DNA of 64,000 nt from Hymenobacter siberiensis (lineage in GTDB: Bacteria > Bacteroidota > Bacteroidia > Cytophagales > Hymenobacteraceae). The notes beneath the pieces are model-generated. The model saw only the letters and a program-made list of their open reading frames with translations. It was not told where the DNA came from and ran no database searches. The position numbers and the translations under genes were made by a program. Of the stretch, positions 15,649 through 24,178 are shown one piece after another; position 1 is the stretch's first letter, and the number at the start of each line of letters is the position of its first letter. The stretch lies in NCBI RefSeq assembly GCF_018967865.2, contig NZ_JAHLZY020000001.1, forward strand, positions 1,736,001-1,800,000, written 5' to 3'.

Positions 15649-16847
15649 ACTCTACCCTACTATTTTTAGTAGTTGATTTCGAGCAAGTTGTCTCGTAGTG
15701 CAGTTTAGCAGCGTTTCAACCAGGCGGGCCAACGGGTCATCGGGCCGGGTTAGCGGACGGGTGAGTTGGCGGAGGAGGTTGAGGCCGTGACGAGCCAGGC
15801 TCGCGGCCCGGTAGCCGTGCTTCTTGCGGGCAATGGGGTGGCGGCCGCCGTGGGCGGCTGCGCCCACGCCCAGGCAGAAGGCGTAGGCCAGGCTGACGAG
15901 GGCCACGAGTTTGCGCAGCTTTTGCAAGCAGCGCAAGTGGGTGGCTTCCAGGCTGAAACCCCGGCCTTTCAGGTTTTGGAAGCACTGCTCAATCGTCCAC
16001 CGCTTGGCGTAGAGTTGCTCGAGGTGGTTCAGACCGGCCGTGGCAAACAGGTAGACGAACTCGCCCGCCGCCACGGCCTTGACCCAGGCCTGTCCCCAGA
16101 CCCCGTCGACCTGCACGTGGGCGAAGCGGCGCACCTGCCCCGGCACCAGGCCCAGGTCGGCCACGGCCTGCCGGCGGCCGTCGGCGTGGGTCAGGCCGTG
16201 GTGCTTGGGCACGCGCATGACAAAATTCAGTCCGTTGTCTTTGAGCCACTTGAACCACGCATGGCCGACAAATTCCCGGTCGCCTACGACCAGGCCGATG
16301 CGGTCTTTCCCCAGCAAAGCCACGCACTTTTCGAGCACCGCGATGCGGTCGGCGGCGTTGGAGTTGCCGCTGCGGTTGTCGAGCAGCTGCCAGTAGAGCG
16401 GCACGTGGACCTCGCCCGTGCCGACGGTGACGAGCAGCACGTTGACCTGGCACTGGCCGAAGTCCCACTCCGTGCGGTCCAGGCACAAACGCAGCTTGCC
16501 CTGCGCAGGCAATAAACTAAGCAAAAGCCTGGCCACCAGCATGTAATTGAGGTCGACTTCGCGGAAAAAGTCCTGAATGCGCGTTTCGTTCGAGGCGGGC
16601 TTAGCGGCGTCGTTGAGGTGCTGGGCCACTTCGCCAAATTGCACGTTGCGGCTCTTTATCAGGCCAATAATGAACTGGCCCACAAACTTTTGGCGAGATA
16701 AGTGGCCCACAAACGGGGCCTGTTGCAAAAGCGTCGTAATTTTAGCGGCGAAGTGTTGCTTCACGGGGCAGAACGGGTTTTTGGTGGTTGGAACCCCAAA
16801 GGTCGGGCTGCCCCGTTTTTATGCCCTAAAATTTAGTAGGGTAGAGT
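15649..16847 (-). mobile_element. IS4-family insertion sequence, copy 1 (1199 bp)
   Basis: The ends are inverted repeats starting ACTCTACCCTACTA. The element carries one transposase gene and is flanked by an 11-bp target duplication. A second, slightly diverged copy of the same 1199-bp length begins 12 bases to the right in the opposite orientation. The stop codon of the transposase lies inside the left terminal repeat. Confidence 0.9.
15652..16764 (-). CDS. IS4-family transposase
   Basis: A 370-residue DDE transposase catalysing cut-and-paste movement of its IS. The catalytic residues are visible: Asp96 in CLDRTEWDF, Asp162 in VVGDREFVG, and Glu259 in the IS4 signature Y(2)R(3)E(6)K, here Tyr252, Arg255, Glu259 and Lys266 (YAKRWTIEQCFQNLK). 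Start is GTG. The reading frame is intact and full length for the family, so the copy could be active. It shares most residues with the transposase at 16942-18054 but differs at scattered positions (for example NYMLVAR against NYVLVAK), so the two are not a very recent duplication. Confidence 0.9.
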   Translation of the reverse strand: MKQHFAAKITTLLQQAPFVGHLSRQKFVGQFIIGLIKSRNVQFGEVAQHLNDAAKPASNETRIQDFFREVDLNYMLVARLLLSLLPAQGKLRLCLDRTEWDFGQCQVNVLLVTVGTGEVHVPLYWQLLDNRSGNSNAADRIAVLEKCVALLGKDRIGLVVGDREFVGHAWFKWLKDNGLNFVMRVPKHHGLTHADGRRQAVADLGLVPGQVRRFAHVQVDGVWGQAWVKAVAAGEFVYLFATAGLNHLEQLYAKRWTIEQCFQNLKGRGFSLEATHLRCLQKLRKLVALVSLAYAFCLGVGAAAHGGRHPIARKKHGYRAASLARHGLNLLRQLTRPLTRPDDPLARLVETLLNCTTRQLARNQLLKIVG

Positions 16848-16858
16848 AGCTTAGGAGT
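16848..16858. repeat. target-site duplication of IS copy 1, right
   Basis: AGCTTAGGAGT is identical to 15638-15648. It is the only sequence between the two IS copies, and so also forms the left flank of copy 2. Confidence 0.8.
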
Positions 16859-18057
16859 ACTCTACCTACTATTTTTCAGGTACAAAAACGGGGCAGCCCG
16901 ACCTTTGGGGTTCTGACACCACCAAAAATCCGTTCTGCCCCGTGAAGCAACACTTCGCCGCTAAAATTACGACGCTTTTGCAACAGGCCCCGTTTGTGGG
17001 CCACTTGTCCCGCCAAAAGTTTGTGGGCCAGTTCATTATTGGCCTGATAAAGAGCCGCAACGTGCAATTTGGCGAAGTGGCCCAGCACCTGAACGACGCG
17101 GCCAAGCCCGCCTCGAACGAAACGCGCATTCAGGACTTTTTCCGCGAAGTAGACCTCAATTACGTACTGGTGGCCAAGCTTTTACTGAGTTTGTTGCCTG
17201 CGCAGGGCAAGCTGCGCTTATGCCTCGACCGCACGGAGTGGGACTTCGGCCAGTGCCAGGTGAACATCCTGCTCGTCACCGTCGGCACGGGCGAGGTCCA
17301 CGTGCCCCTTTATTGGCACCTACTCGACAACCGCAGCGGCAACTCCAACGCCGCCGACCGCATCGCCGTGCTCGAAAAATGCGTGGCCTTGCTGGGGAAA
17401 GACCGCATCGGCCTGGTCGTGGGCGACCGGGAATTTGTCGGCCATGCGTGGTTCAAGTGGCTAAAAGACAACGGGCTTAATTTTGTCATGCGCCTGCCCA
17501 AGCACCACTGCCTGACCCACGCCGACGGCCGGCGGCAGGCCGTGGCCGACCTGGGCCTGGTGCCGGGGCAGGTGCGCCGCTTCGCTCACCTGCAGGTCGA
17601 CGGGGTTTGGGGGCAGGTCTGGGTCAAGGCCGTGGCGGCGGACGCGTTTGTCTTCCTGTTTGCCACGGCCGGCCTGAACCACCTCGCGCAACTCTACGCC
17701 AAGCGCTGGACGATTGAGCAATGCTTTCAAAATCTGAAAGGGCGGGGCTTTAACCTGGAAGCCACCCACTTGCGCTGTTTCCAAAAGCTGCGCAAGCTCG
17801 TGGCCCTGGTCAGCCTGGCCTACGCGTTTTGTCTGGGCGTGGGCGCGGCCGCCCACGGCGGCCGCCAGCCCATTGCCCGCAAAAACCACGGCTACCGGGC
17901 CGCCAGCCTGAGCCGCCACGGCCTCAACCTGCTCCGCCAACTCGCCCGCCCGCTGACCCTGCCCGAGGACCCATTGGCCCGCTTGGTTGAAACGCTACTG
18001 AACTGGATTACGAGGCAACTTGCTAAAAATCAATTACTAAAAATAGTAGGGTAGAGT
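16859..18057 (+). mobile_element. IS4-family insertion sequence, copy 2 (1199 bp)
   Basis: Same length and same terminal repeats as copy 1, in the opposite orientation. Its left repeat has one C fewer (CTACCTACTA). The left flank is AGCTTAGGAGT but the right flank is ACAAACGTACA, so no target duplication is left. This implies a rearrangement on the right side after insertion, or assembly by recombination. Confidence 0.88.
16942..18054 (+). CDS. IS4-family transposase
   Basis: A 370-residue transposase that is a close relative of the one at 15652-16764, with the same DDE residues (LCLDRTEWDF, VVGDREFVG, YAKRWTIEQCFQNLK) and GTG start. The two genes are divergent, with their start codons 178 bases apart. 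Its TAG stop lies in the right terminal repeat, as in copy 1. It is intact and probably functional. Confidence 0.9.
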   Translation: MKQHFAAKITTLLQQAPFVGHLSRQKFVGQFIIGLIKSRNVQFGEVAQHLNDAAKPASNETRIQDFFREVDLNYVLVAKLLLSLLPAQGKLRLCLDRTEWDFGQCQVNILLVTVGTGEVHVPLYWHLLDNRSGNSNAADRIAVLEKCVALLGKDRIGLVVGDREFVGHAWFKWLKDNGLNFVMRLPKHHCLTHADGRRQAVADLGLVPGQVRRFAHLQVDGVWGQVWVKAVAADAFVFLFATAGLNHLAQLYAKRWTIEQCFQNLKGRGFNLEATHLRCFQKLRKLVALVSLAYAFCLGVGAAAHGGRQPIARKNHGYRAASLSRHGLNLLRQLARPLTLPEDPLARLVETLLNWITRQLAKNQLLKIVG

Positions 18058-18168
18058 ACAAACGTACAATAAAATCATAGTATGTTGCAAGCATTTGTAA
18101 TAATAGCTACTTTTACTGCCGCGCCGCCGTTGGTGGTGGGCGCGGTTTTCTTTTTTATTCCCCCTCAC

Positions 18169-21100
18169 ATGAAGAACAGTTTACTTACTTCGCTACTGGC
18201 GGCCTGCGGGCTGCTGGCCCCGCTGGCCTTGCCGCTGACGGCGCAGGGCCAGACCCTTACCGTGACGGCGCGAAGCCCGGCCCGCAACGCGCGGGCAGCG
18301 GCGCTCACCACGCCGGTGAGCGTGACGTTTTCGGCCAACCTCAATCCGGCGACGACAGGTAATATTAAGGTGTTTTCGCAGCAGTACCGGGGGCAGCGCA
18401 CGGCCTCGGTGAGCACCAGCGGGGCCACGGCCACGCTCGCGCCGACGGTGCCGACCACGGGCTCGCAGGTAGCGGGCTTCAAGCCGGGCGAAACGCTGTT
18501 CGTGACCGTGCCGGCCACCGTGCAAAGCACGGGCGGCGCGGCGGCCGTCCGGCAGGTCTACCAGTTCACGGCCGCCACCGGCGGCACCGGGAGGGGCAAC
18601 TTCCTGGCCCCGGCCACCAACGCCAACCCCACTGTGGGCAACGGTCCTTACAGCGTAGCGGTGGGGGACGTGGACGGCGACGGCGACCTGGACCTGCTCA
18701 CGGCCAACTTGATTAGCGGCACGGTGAGCGTGCGGCTCAACGACGGGACGGGCAACTTCATTGGCGGCTCCGACCCCGCCGTGGGTGCCAATCCCGGTAG
18801 CGTGGCGGTGGGGGACGTGGACGGCGACGGCGACCTGGACCTGCTCACGGCCAACTCCGGCAGCAACACGGTGAGCGTGCGGCTCAACGACGGGACGGGC
18901 AACTTCATTGGCGGCTCCGACCCCGCCGTGGGCGCCAATCCCCAGAGGGTGGCGGTGGGGGACGTGGACGGCGACGGCGACCTGGACCTGCTCGCGGCTG
19001 CCGGCAGCAACACGGTGAGCGTGCGGCTCAACGACGGGACGGGCAACTTCACTGGCGGCTCCGACCCCACCGTGGGCACCGATCCTACCAGCGTGGCGGT
19101 GGGAGACGTGGACGGCGACGGCGACCTGGACCTGCTCACGGCCAACCAGGGCAGCAACACGGTGAGCGTGCGGCTCAACGACGGGACGGGCAACTTCACG
19201 GCCCCGGCCACCAACCCCAACCCCGCCGTGGGCACCACTCCCAAGAGCGTGGCGGTGGGGGACGTGGACGGCGACGGCGACCTGGACCTGCTCGCGGCCA
19301 ACTTTGACGACAACACGGTGAGCGTGCGGCTCAACGACGGGACGGGCCACTTCACGGCCCCGGCCACCAATGCCAACCTCGCCGTGGGCAACGGTCCTAT
19401 CAGCGTGGCGGTGGGCGACGTGGACGGCGACGGCGACCTGGACCTGCTCACGGCCATCCAAAGCGACAACACGGTGAGCGTGCAGCTCAACGACGGGGCG
19501 GGCAACTTCACGGCCCCGGCCACCAACCCCAACCCCACCGTGGGCGACACTCCTTCCAGCGTGGCGGTGGGGGACGTGGACGGCGACGGCGACCTGGACC
19601 TGCTCACGGCCAATTACTACGACAACACGGCGAGCGTGCGGCTCAACGGCGGGACGGGGCTTGCTATTGCGAGCTTCACGCCCACGAGCGGACCGACGGG
19701 CACGACCATCAGCCTGACGGGCACCGGCCTGACGGGGGCCACGGCCATCACCTTCAGCGGTACCAGCGGCAACGTGGTGACCACGGGCTTCTCCGTGGCT
19801 AGCAGCACGAGCATCACCGGCGTAGTGGTGCCCAGCGGGGCCGTGACGGGCACTTTGACCGTGACCACGCCCGGCGGCACCAGCGCCGCCAGCAGCCAGA
19901 CGTTCACCGTGACGGTTGCGCCGACCATCAGCAGCGCGGCCGACAACCCCGTGGCCCGCGGCGGCCTGGTCACGCTCAATGGCACCGGCCTGGCCGGGGC
20001 CACCGGCGTCACGTTTGCCCGCAGCGGCTTCTCTCCCATTACGCTCACCAGCTTCAGCAGCAACACGGCCACGGCCCTGGCCTTCGCCCTGCCCCTGGCC
20101 GCGCCCAACACCAACGGTGCGTACAACGTGACCGTGACCAATGCCAACGGCACCAGCGCCGCCTTCTCCCTGAGCCTGACCGACAACGTCACCTGGAACG
20201 GCAGCGCCGGCACCGCCTGGGCCACGGCCACCAACTGGAGCCCGCCCGCCGTGCCCAACACCTACCTCAACACCACCGTCGTTGCCGCCGCTGCCCAGCC
20301 CACCGTGACCGGCACCCAGCTGGTGCAGAACGTGACCGTGCAGGCCGGGGCCAGCCTCACACTGGCCGCCACCACGGCCCCCACCACCCAGCTCACGCTG
20401 GGTACCAGCGCCTTTAACAACGGCAGCCTGGTCTTAGCCACCGGCAGCACCCTCACCCAAGGAGCGGGCAGCGAGCTCTACATCACGCAGAATATGACCA
20501 ACAACGGGGCGACGTTCGTCCTTGATGCGACCAGCGAAATCGGCTTCGGCGGGCCCAGCCACGTGCTCAACGGCACGGCCGGCGTCACGTTCCAGACCCT
20601 GACCGTGGGCGAGCAGGGCAGCTACGATTACCTGAGCATAGAGGTCCCCGTGCAGGTGCGCCGCAAGCTGGGCGTGTACAACAACTCCACGACCGCCCTG
20701 GGCGCGGGCGGCAGCCTCACGCTGCTGAGCAACGCCACGGGTACGGCTCTGGTGGAAAACGGCACCGGCAGCACGGTAACCGGCACCGTCACGGTGCAGC
20801 GCTACATCGACCCGACCACCAATGCCGGCCCCGGCTACCGCCATTACAGCGCCCCGGTGAGCAACACCACCGTGGCCGACCTGGCCACCACGACCGGCTT
20901 TACGCCCACGCTCACCACGTCCTACAACGCCTCGGCCACGCCGGGCACCACCACGCCCTTCCCCACCGTGTTCGGCTACGACCAGAGCCGCGTGAGCCTG
21001 GCCAACAGCTCCGCCCCGTTTGACCGCGGCTTCGTGGTGCCCGCCGCCCTGACCACGCCCTTGGCCGTGGGCAAGGGCTACGCCGTGAACATCGCCGGCG

Positions 21101-22185
21101 ACCAGCTCGTCGACTTCGTGGGCACGCTCACCAACGGCGACCAGCCACCCCTGGTCCTGAGCCGCGTGGCCGGCAACTCCGCCGCCGGCTGGCAATTGGT
21201 GGGCAACCCCTACCCCGCCCCACTCAACTACGCGCTGGTGGAAGGCGTGGACCGCGCCAATCTGGACGCGGCCATTTACGTCTATGGCAGCACCAGCCAG
21301 TACGTAGGCACCTACCGCAGCTACGTCAACGGCATGGGCGGTAACCCCGTGCTGCCGGTGGCCCAGGGCTTCTTCGTCCGCGTGAGCGACAGCCAGACCA
21401 GCGGCGCGCTCACCTTCCGCAACAGCCAGCGCCTGACGGCCCCGGACGCCACCGCCTTCCAGCGCGGCGCCGCCGACGCCCGCCCGCTGGTGCAGCTCGA
21501 GCTGCGCGGCAGCACCGGCACCCTCGCCGATGCGCTCTACGCCTACGCCGAAACCGGGGCCACCCCGGCCTTCGATAGCCAGTTCGACGCCGCCAAGCTG
21601 GCCAACACCACGGGCCTGAACCTGAGCAGCACCGCTACCAGCGGCGAGGCGCTCTCGATTGACGCCCGGCCGGCCTTCACCGCCGCCACCGTGCTGCCCC
21701 TGGCCCTGGGCGTGCCCGCCGCCGGCACCTACTCCTTCACCGCCGTGGCGCTGAACAACATCCCCGCGGCCCTGGATGCTTTCCTGAGCGACGCGCAAAC
21801 GGGCCAGACCGTGAACTTGCGCCTGCAGCCGGCCTACGCCTTTAGCGTGAGCCCCACGCAGGCCGCTGTACTCATCAGCGGCCGCTTCACGCTGCACTTT
21901 GCCGCCCGCGCCGCGCTGGCCACCGCACCGGCCCTGAGTGCCGCGCAGGTGGCGTTGTACCCCAACCCGGCCCACGACCGATTTACGGTGCTCGTGCCAA
22001 CCGTGGCCGGGGCCACGCAAGTACACGTCACCCTGCTCAACGTCTTGGGCCAGGTTATGCGTACGCAAGCGGCCGCAAGCGGCACCGCCTTCGCGGTGGA
22101 AACGGCCGGCCTGGCCACCGGCGTGTACACCTTGCGCATGCAGGTGGGCACCGCCACCCTGACCAAGCGCGTGGTCCTGCAATAA
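18169..22185 (+). CDS. VCBS/FG-GAP and IPT/TIG-domain T9SS surface protein
   Basis: A 1338-residue secreted protein. The signal peptide is MKNSLLTSLLAACGLLAPLA. An Ig-like (Big_5-type) domain follows (PARNARAAALTTPVSVTFSA). Then come seven VCBS/FG-GAP repeats with the calcium-loop motif DVDGDGDLDLL, two IPT/TIG-like domains (FTPTSGPTGTTISLTGTGL and a following SSAADNPVARGGLVTLNG unit), a beta-helix-like middle region (NWSPPAVPNTYLNT), and a T9SS type A sorting domain (VALYPNPAHDRFTVLVP to GVYTLRM). It is probably a calcium-stabilised surface adhesin or matrix protein. An upstream ATG at 18082 would precede the signal peptide and is rejected. The gene lies between IS elements. Confidence 0.85.
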   Translation: MKNSLLTSLLAACGLLAPLALPLTAQGQTLTVTARSPARNARAAALTTPVSVTFSANLNPATTGNIKVFSQQYRGQRTASVSTSGATATLAPTVPTTGSQVAGFKPGETLFVTVPATVQSTGGAAAVRQVYQFTAATGGTGRGNFLAPATNANPTVGNGPYSVAVGDVDGDGDLDLLTANLISGTVSVRLNDGTGNFIGGSDPAVGANPGSVAVGDVDGDGDLDLLTANSGSNTVSVRLNDGTGNFIGGSDPAVGANPQRVAVGDVDGDGDLDLLAAAGSNTVSVRLNDGTGNFTGGSDPTVGTDPTSVAVGDVDGDGDLDLLTANQGSNTVSVRLNDGTGNFTAPATNPNPAVGTTPKSVAVGDVDGDGDLDLLAANFDDNTVSVRLNDGTGHFTAPATNANLAVGNGPISVAVGDVDGDGDLDLLTAIQSDNTVSVQLNDGAGNFTAPATNPNPTVGDTPSSVAVGDVDGDGDLDLLTANYYDNTASVRLNGGTGLAIASFTPTSGPTGTTISLTGTGLTGATAITFSGTSGNVVTTGFSVASSTSITGVVVPSGAVTGTLTVTTPGGTSAASSQTFTVTVAPTISSAADNPVARGGLVTLNGTGLAGATGVTFARSGFSPITLTSFSSNTATALAFALPLAAPNTNGAYNVTVTNANGTSAAFSLSLTDNVTWNGSAGTAWATATNWSPPAVPNTYLNTTVVAAAAQPTVTGTQLVQNVTVQAGASLTLAATTAPTTQLTLGTSAFNNGSLVLATGSTLTQGAGSELYITQNMTNNGATFVLDATSEIGFGGPSHVLNGTAGVTFQTLTVGEQGSYDYLSIEVPVQVRRKLGVYNNSTTALGAGGSLTLLSNATGTALVENGTGSTVTGTVTVQRYIDPTTNAGPGYRHYSAPVSNTTVADLATTTGFTPTLTTSYNASATPGTTTPFPTVFGYDQSRVSLANSSAPFDRGFVVPAALTTPLAVGKGYAVNIAGDQLVDFVGTLTNGDQPPLVLSRVAGNSAAGWQLVGNPYPAPLNYALVEGVDRANLDAAIYVYGSTSQYVGTYRSYVNGMGGNPVLPVAQGFFVRVSDSQTSGALTFRNSQRLTAPDATAFQRGAADARPLVQLELRGSTGTLADALYAYAETGATPAFDSQFDAAKLANTTGLNLSSTATSGEALSIDARPAFTAATVLPLALGVPAAGTYSFTAVALNNIPAALDAFLSDAQTGQTVNLRLQPAYAFSVSPTQAAVLISGRFTLHFAARAALATAPALSAAQVALYPNPAHDRFTVLVPTVAGATQVHVTLLNVLGQVMRTQAAASGTAFAVETAGLATGVYTLRMQVGTATLTKRVVLQ
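18652..19660 (+). repeat. seven near-identical VCBS coding repeats
   Basis: Seven units of about 138-156 bp each encode SVAVGDVDGDGDLDLLTAN plus NTVSVRLNDGTGNF. At base level the core of each unit is almost invariant, for example GACGTGGACGGCGACGGCGA in every unit. This indicates recent expansion or continuing homogenisation and makes copy-number change likely. Confidence 0.9.
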
Positions 22186-22190
22186 TTCCG

Positions 22191-22218
22191 GGGGCCGGCT
22201 CCCGCGGGGGCCGGCCCC
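22191..22218 (+). terminator. possible terminator hairpin after the adhesin gene
   Basis: Perfect 9-bp GC arms, GGGGCCGGC and GCCGGCCCC, around a 10-base loop, just after the stop. Only CTT follows, so it may attenuate rather than end transcription into the next gene. Confidence 0.45.
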
Positions 22219-22242
22219 TTCACCAACTCATCCCCCCGTTTT

Positions 22243-22464
22243 ATGAAAAAGCTCTTTTCCCCGACCCGCTTGCTGCGGCTCGCCTTGCCGGCCCTGATGG
22301 TCCTGACGGCCCTGCAAGCCCGCGCCCAACCCAGTTCGGGTGGCCCCGTGCCCACGTCTACGTCTGCGCCCACGGGCGTGCCCCTCGATGGCGGGGCCTC
22401 GCTGCTGCTGGTCGGCGGCGTGGGCTACGCCCTGCGCAAGCTCCGCCAGCGCCGCCAGCGCTAG
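22243..22464 (+). CDS. PID-CTERM-like small sorted protein
   Basis: A 73-residue protein with an N-terminal signal peptide (MKKLFSPTRLLRLALPALMV to ARAQ), a short Ser/Pro/Thr-rich mature region, and a C-terminal tripartite signal. The signal is VPLD at residues 47-50, a hydrophobic helix GGASLLLVGGVGYAL, and a basic tail RKLRQRRQR. This matches the PID-CTERM class of protein-sorting signals in Bacteroidota, thought to be processed by an exosortase-like enzyme; I recall the class from annotation and cannot search it. It lies 57 bases after the T9SS adhesin gene and may be co-transcribed. No exosortase gene is seen in this window. Confidence 0.7.
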   Translation: MKKLFSPTRLLRLALPALMVLTALQARAQPSSGGPVPTSTSAPTGVPLDGGASLLLVGGVGYALRKLRQRRQR

Positions 22465-22565
22465 CGGCCGAAGTGGCCCCCGGTGGGAGATTCCGCCGCA
22501 GATACTGCGGGCTGCCGCCGCGCCAAGCAAGCCCCGCGGGAGGCCCTTGTCCTTACCCAAAACTC

Positions 22566-22597
22566 AAAAAGCGCCGGCCGACAGGTCGGCGCTTTTT
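22566..22597. terminator. subterminal hairpin, left end of the Tn5-like IS
   Basis: The stem AAAAAGCGCCGGCC pairs with GGTCGGCGCTTTTTT, one mismatch. It has the form of a bidirectional terminator and lies between the terminal repeat and the transposase stop codon. Confidence 0.7.
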
Positions 22598-22603
22598 TGT
22601 CTG

Positions 22604-24064
22604 TTATTCGTCAAGTAGTTGCGCCGCCATGTTCACGCCCTCCACGAGCAGGCGCAGGCTCCGGCGGCCGAGCCAGAGGGTTTGCCAACCGGGTGGGCCG
22701 TCCCCTTTGCGGCCCAGGTGCCCACCCAGCGCGGCCAAGGCCAGGTAGACGGCGCGCACCGTGTCCAGGGAGCGGCGGCTTTGGTGGCGCAGCACCCGCA
22801 ACTCGGTGGCCGTCAGGCCGGCCGCCTGGGCCGGCAAGTCCGGTTCGAGCCGGCTTTTCTCGCGTAAATCCACCAGGGCCAGGGCCAATACGCTCAGCAG
22901 GGCCACGGCGGCGAAGAGGCGGGCCGCCGTTTGCAGCTGCAGCTTTTTGGCTCCCAGCCCCGTTTTCAGGGCCTTGTGAAAGTCCTCAATGAGCCAGCGG
23001 CTGGCGTACTGCCGGGCGCAGACCAGGGCCTGGGCGAAGTCGGTGACGGGCTGGTCGCAGAGCAGCAGCCACTCCAGGCCGGGTCCCGGGGCATCCGGCC
23101 CCTGTTCTTCCCAGACCCGCACCAGGCCGACGGGCACGGGCGCTCCCTTTCCCGTGGCCCCGCCCGGCCGCTGCGGGGCCCGCAGGGCCAGGGCCGGGCT
23201 GAAACTTACCTGCAACACCACCGCACGTGCCGGCTGGCGGGGCCGCCCGCGCAGGGCCAGGGAAAACGTGCCGGCGCTGGGCTGCGCCCGCGCCTGCTCG
23301 AAGAGGCGGCCGGCGGCCGTTTTGTCCGCCCCGGCCACCAGGGCCCGGTTTTGGGCGGCCCGCACCACGAAGCCCAGCCCCTGGGCCTGGCACTGCTGCA
23401 AGTGCTCGTAGATGTCGGCCCCGCGGTCGGCCACCACCACCCAGCGCGTACCGGCCGGTGGGCACCCGACGGCCCGCAGGCTCTGGGCCCACAGGGCTGA
23501 CTCGCGGGGCCGCCCCTGGCGGGGGCGGGAGCCGCCGTGGGGGTGGGCCTTCTCGGCGTCGGGCACGGGTTGGCGCACGTGAAACTGCTGGTCGAGCAGG
23601 CCCAGCAGCGGCAGGGCCGGCCGTTTGGCCGCCGGGTCGGGGTCGGTGGCGGGCCAGGCGGCGGCCACCAGCGAGTGCAGCAGCACGCCCTGGCTATAGG
23701 CTTTGCCCGGCCCCACCGGCCCGAGGCCCGCCCGGCGCTCGGCCGCTTCGGGCCAGCTCAGCTCGGTCGTATCCTCGACCAGCAGGTAGGTGCCGGGCGC
23801 CTGCAGTTGCTGGCCCACGTGTTGGCGGTGAGGGGCTTGCAGCGCGTCCGGGGTCGTCTGCGCGTGGCCCAGCAACTGGTAGGCGGCTTTGCCGGCGTAG
23901 GCCTGCCCCTGGCTCAGGCGCGGAATCGTCGCTCCCGGCTCCCGCGCCCAGCCGGCCGCCAGCGTCACCACGCGTCGGTTGCGGCGCACGTCGCCCAGTC
24001 CTACCCCACTAAAGTGCGTGTGCGCCCACTGCGGTGCGTTCCCAAAGTCCGTCGAAATACTCAT
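22604..24064 (-). CDS. IS4-family (Tn5-like) transposase
   Basis: A 486-residue transposase. The N-terminal part (FGNAPQWAHTHFSGVGLGD, RVVTLAAGWAREPGATIP) resembles the DNA-binding domain of Tn5/IS50 transposases. The catalytic residues are Asp in LLVEDTTELSW, Asp in VVVADRGADIYEH, and Glu in YASRWLIEDFHKALK, which fits the Y(2)R(3)E(6)K signature. The frame is intact. The sequence is very rich in Ala, Arg, Pro and Gly, reflecting higher GC than most neighbours, which may reflect its source. Unrelated in sequence to the two 1199-bp IS copies nearby. Confidence 0.9.
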   Translation of the reverse strand: MSISTDFGNAPQWAHTHFSGVGLGDVRRNRRVVTLAAGWAREPGATIPRLSQGQAYAGKAAYQLLGHAQTTPDALQAPHRQHVGQQLQAPGTYLLVEDTTELSWPEAAERRAGLGPVGPGKAYSQGVLLHSLVAAAWPATDPDPAAKRPALPLLGLLDQQFHVRQPVPDAEKAHPHGGSRPRQGRPRESALWAQSLRAVGCPPAGTRWVVVADRGADIYEHLQQCQAQGLGFVVRAAQNRALVAGADKTAAGRLFEQARAQPSAGTFSLALRGRPRQPARAVVLQVSFSPALALRAPQRPGGATGKGAPVPVGLVRVWEEQGPDAPGPGLEWLLLCDQPVTDFAQALVCARQYASRWLIEDFHKALKTGLGAKKLQLQTAARLFAAVALLSVLALALVDLREKSRLEPDLPAQAAGLTATELRVLRHQSRRSLDTVRAVYLALAALGGHLGRKGDGPPGWQTLWLGRRSLRLLVEGVNMAAQLLDE

Positions 24065-24088
24065 GCGCGCAAGCTACCCGCTAAGCGC

Positions 24089-24121
24089 AAAAAAAGCGCC
24101 GGCCTACCGGCCGGCGCTTTG
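24089..24121. terminator. subterminal hairpin, right end of the Tn5-like IS
   Basis: Perfect stem AAAGCGCCGGCC with GGCCGGCGCTTT around TACC, preceded by further A residues. With the hairpin at the other end it brackets the transposase gene and would shield it from outside transcription. Confidence 0.65.
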
Positions 24122-24178
24122 CAAAAGTTTTGGGTAAGGACAAGGAATCCTGGCGGGCTTTTTCAACTCTTAACTCCT

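Larger units (their letters stand above)
22545..24145 (-). mobile_element. IS4-family (Tn5-like) insertion sequence, 1601 bp
   Basis: The ends are 20-bp perfect inverted repeats, CCTTGTCCTTACCCAAAACT. One transposase gene fills the interior. I see no target duplication. Just inside each end is a GC-rich hairpin with A/T runs (22566-22597 and 24089-24121). The flanks look like the two halves of a terminator stem (AAGCCCCGC on the left, GGCGGGCTTTTT on the right), so the element may have inserted in a terminator loop; this last point is inference. Confidence 0.88.

Noticed and set aside
18193..19461. Repeat-rich minus-strand open frame opposite the VCBS region
   Set aside because: It mirrors the VCBS DNA repeats (REQVQVAVAVHV) and has no independent support.
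22483..22992. Open frame running from the PID-CTERM gap into the Tn5-like IS
   Set aside because: It crosses the IS end and hairpin and is antisense to the transposase; low-complexity Arg/Pro/Gly product.
15649..24145. Composite transposon carrying the adhesin
   Set aside because: The outer elements belong to different IS4 types with different terminal repeats, and no target duplication joins the outer ends.
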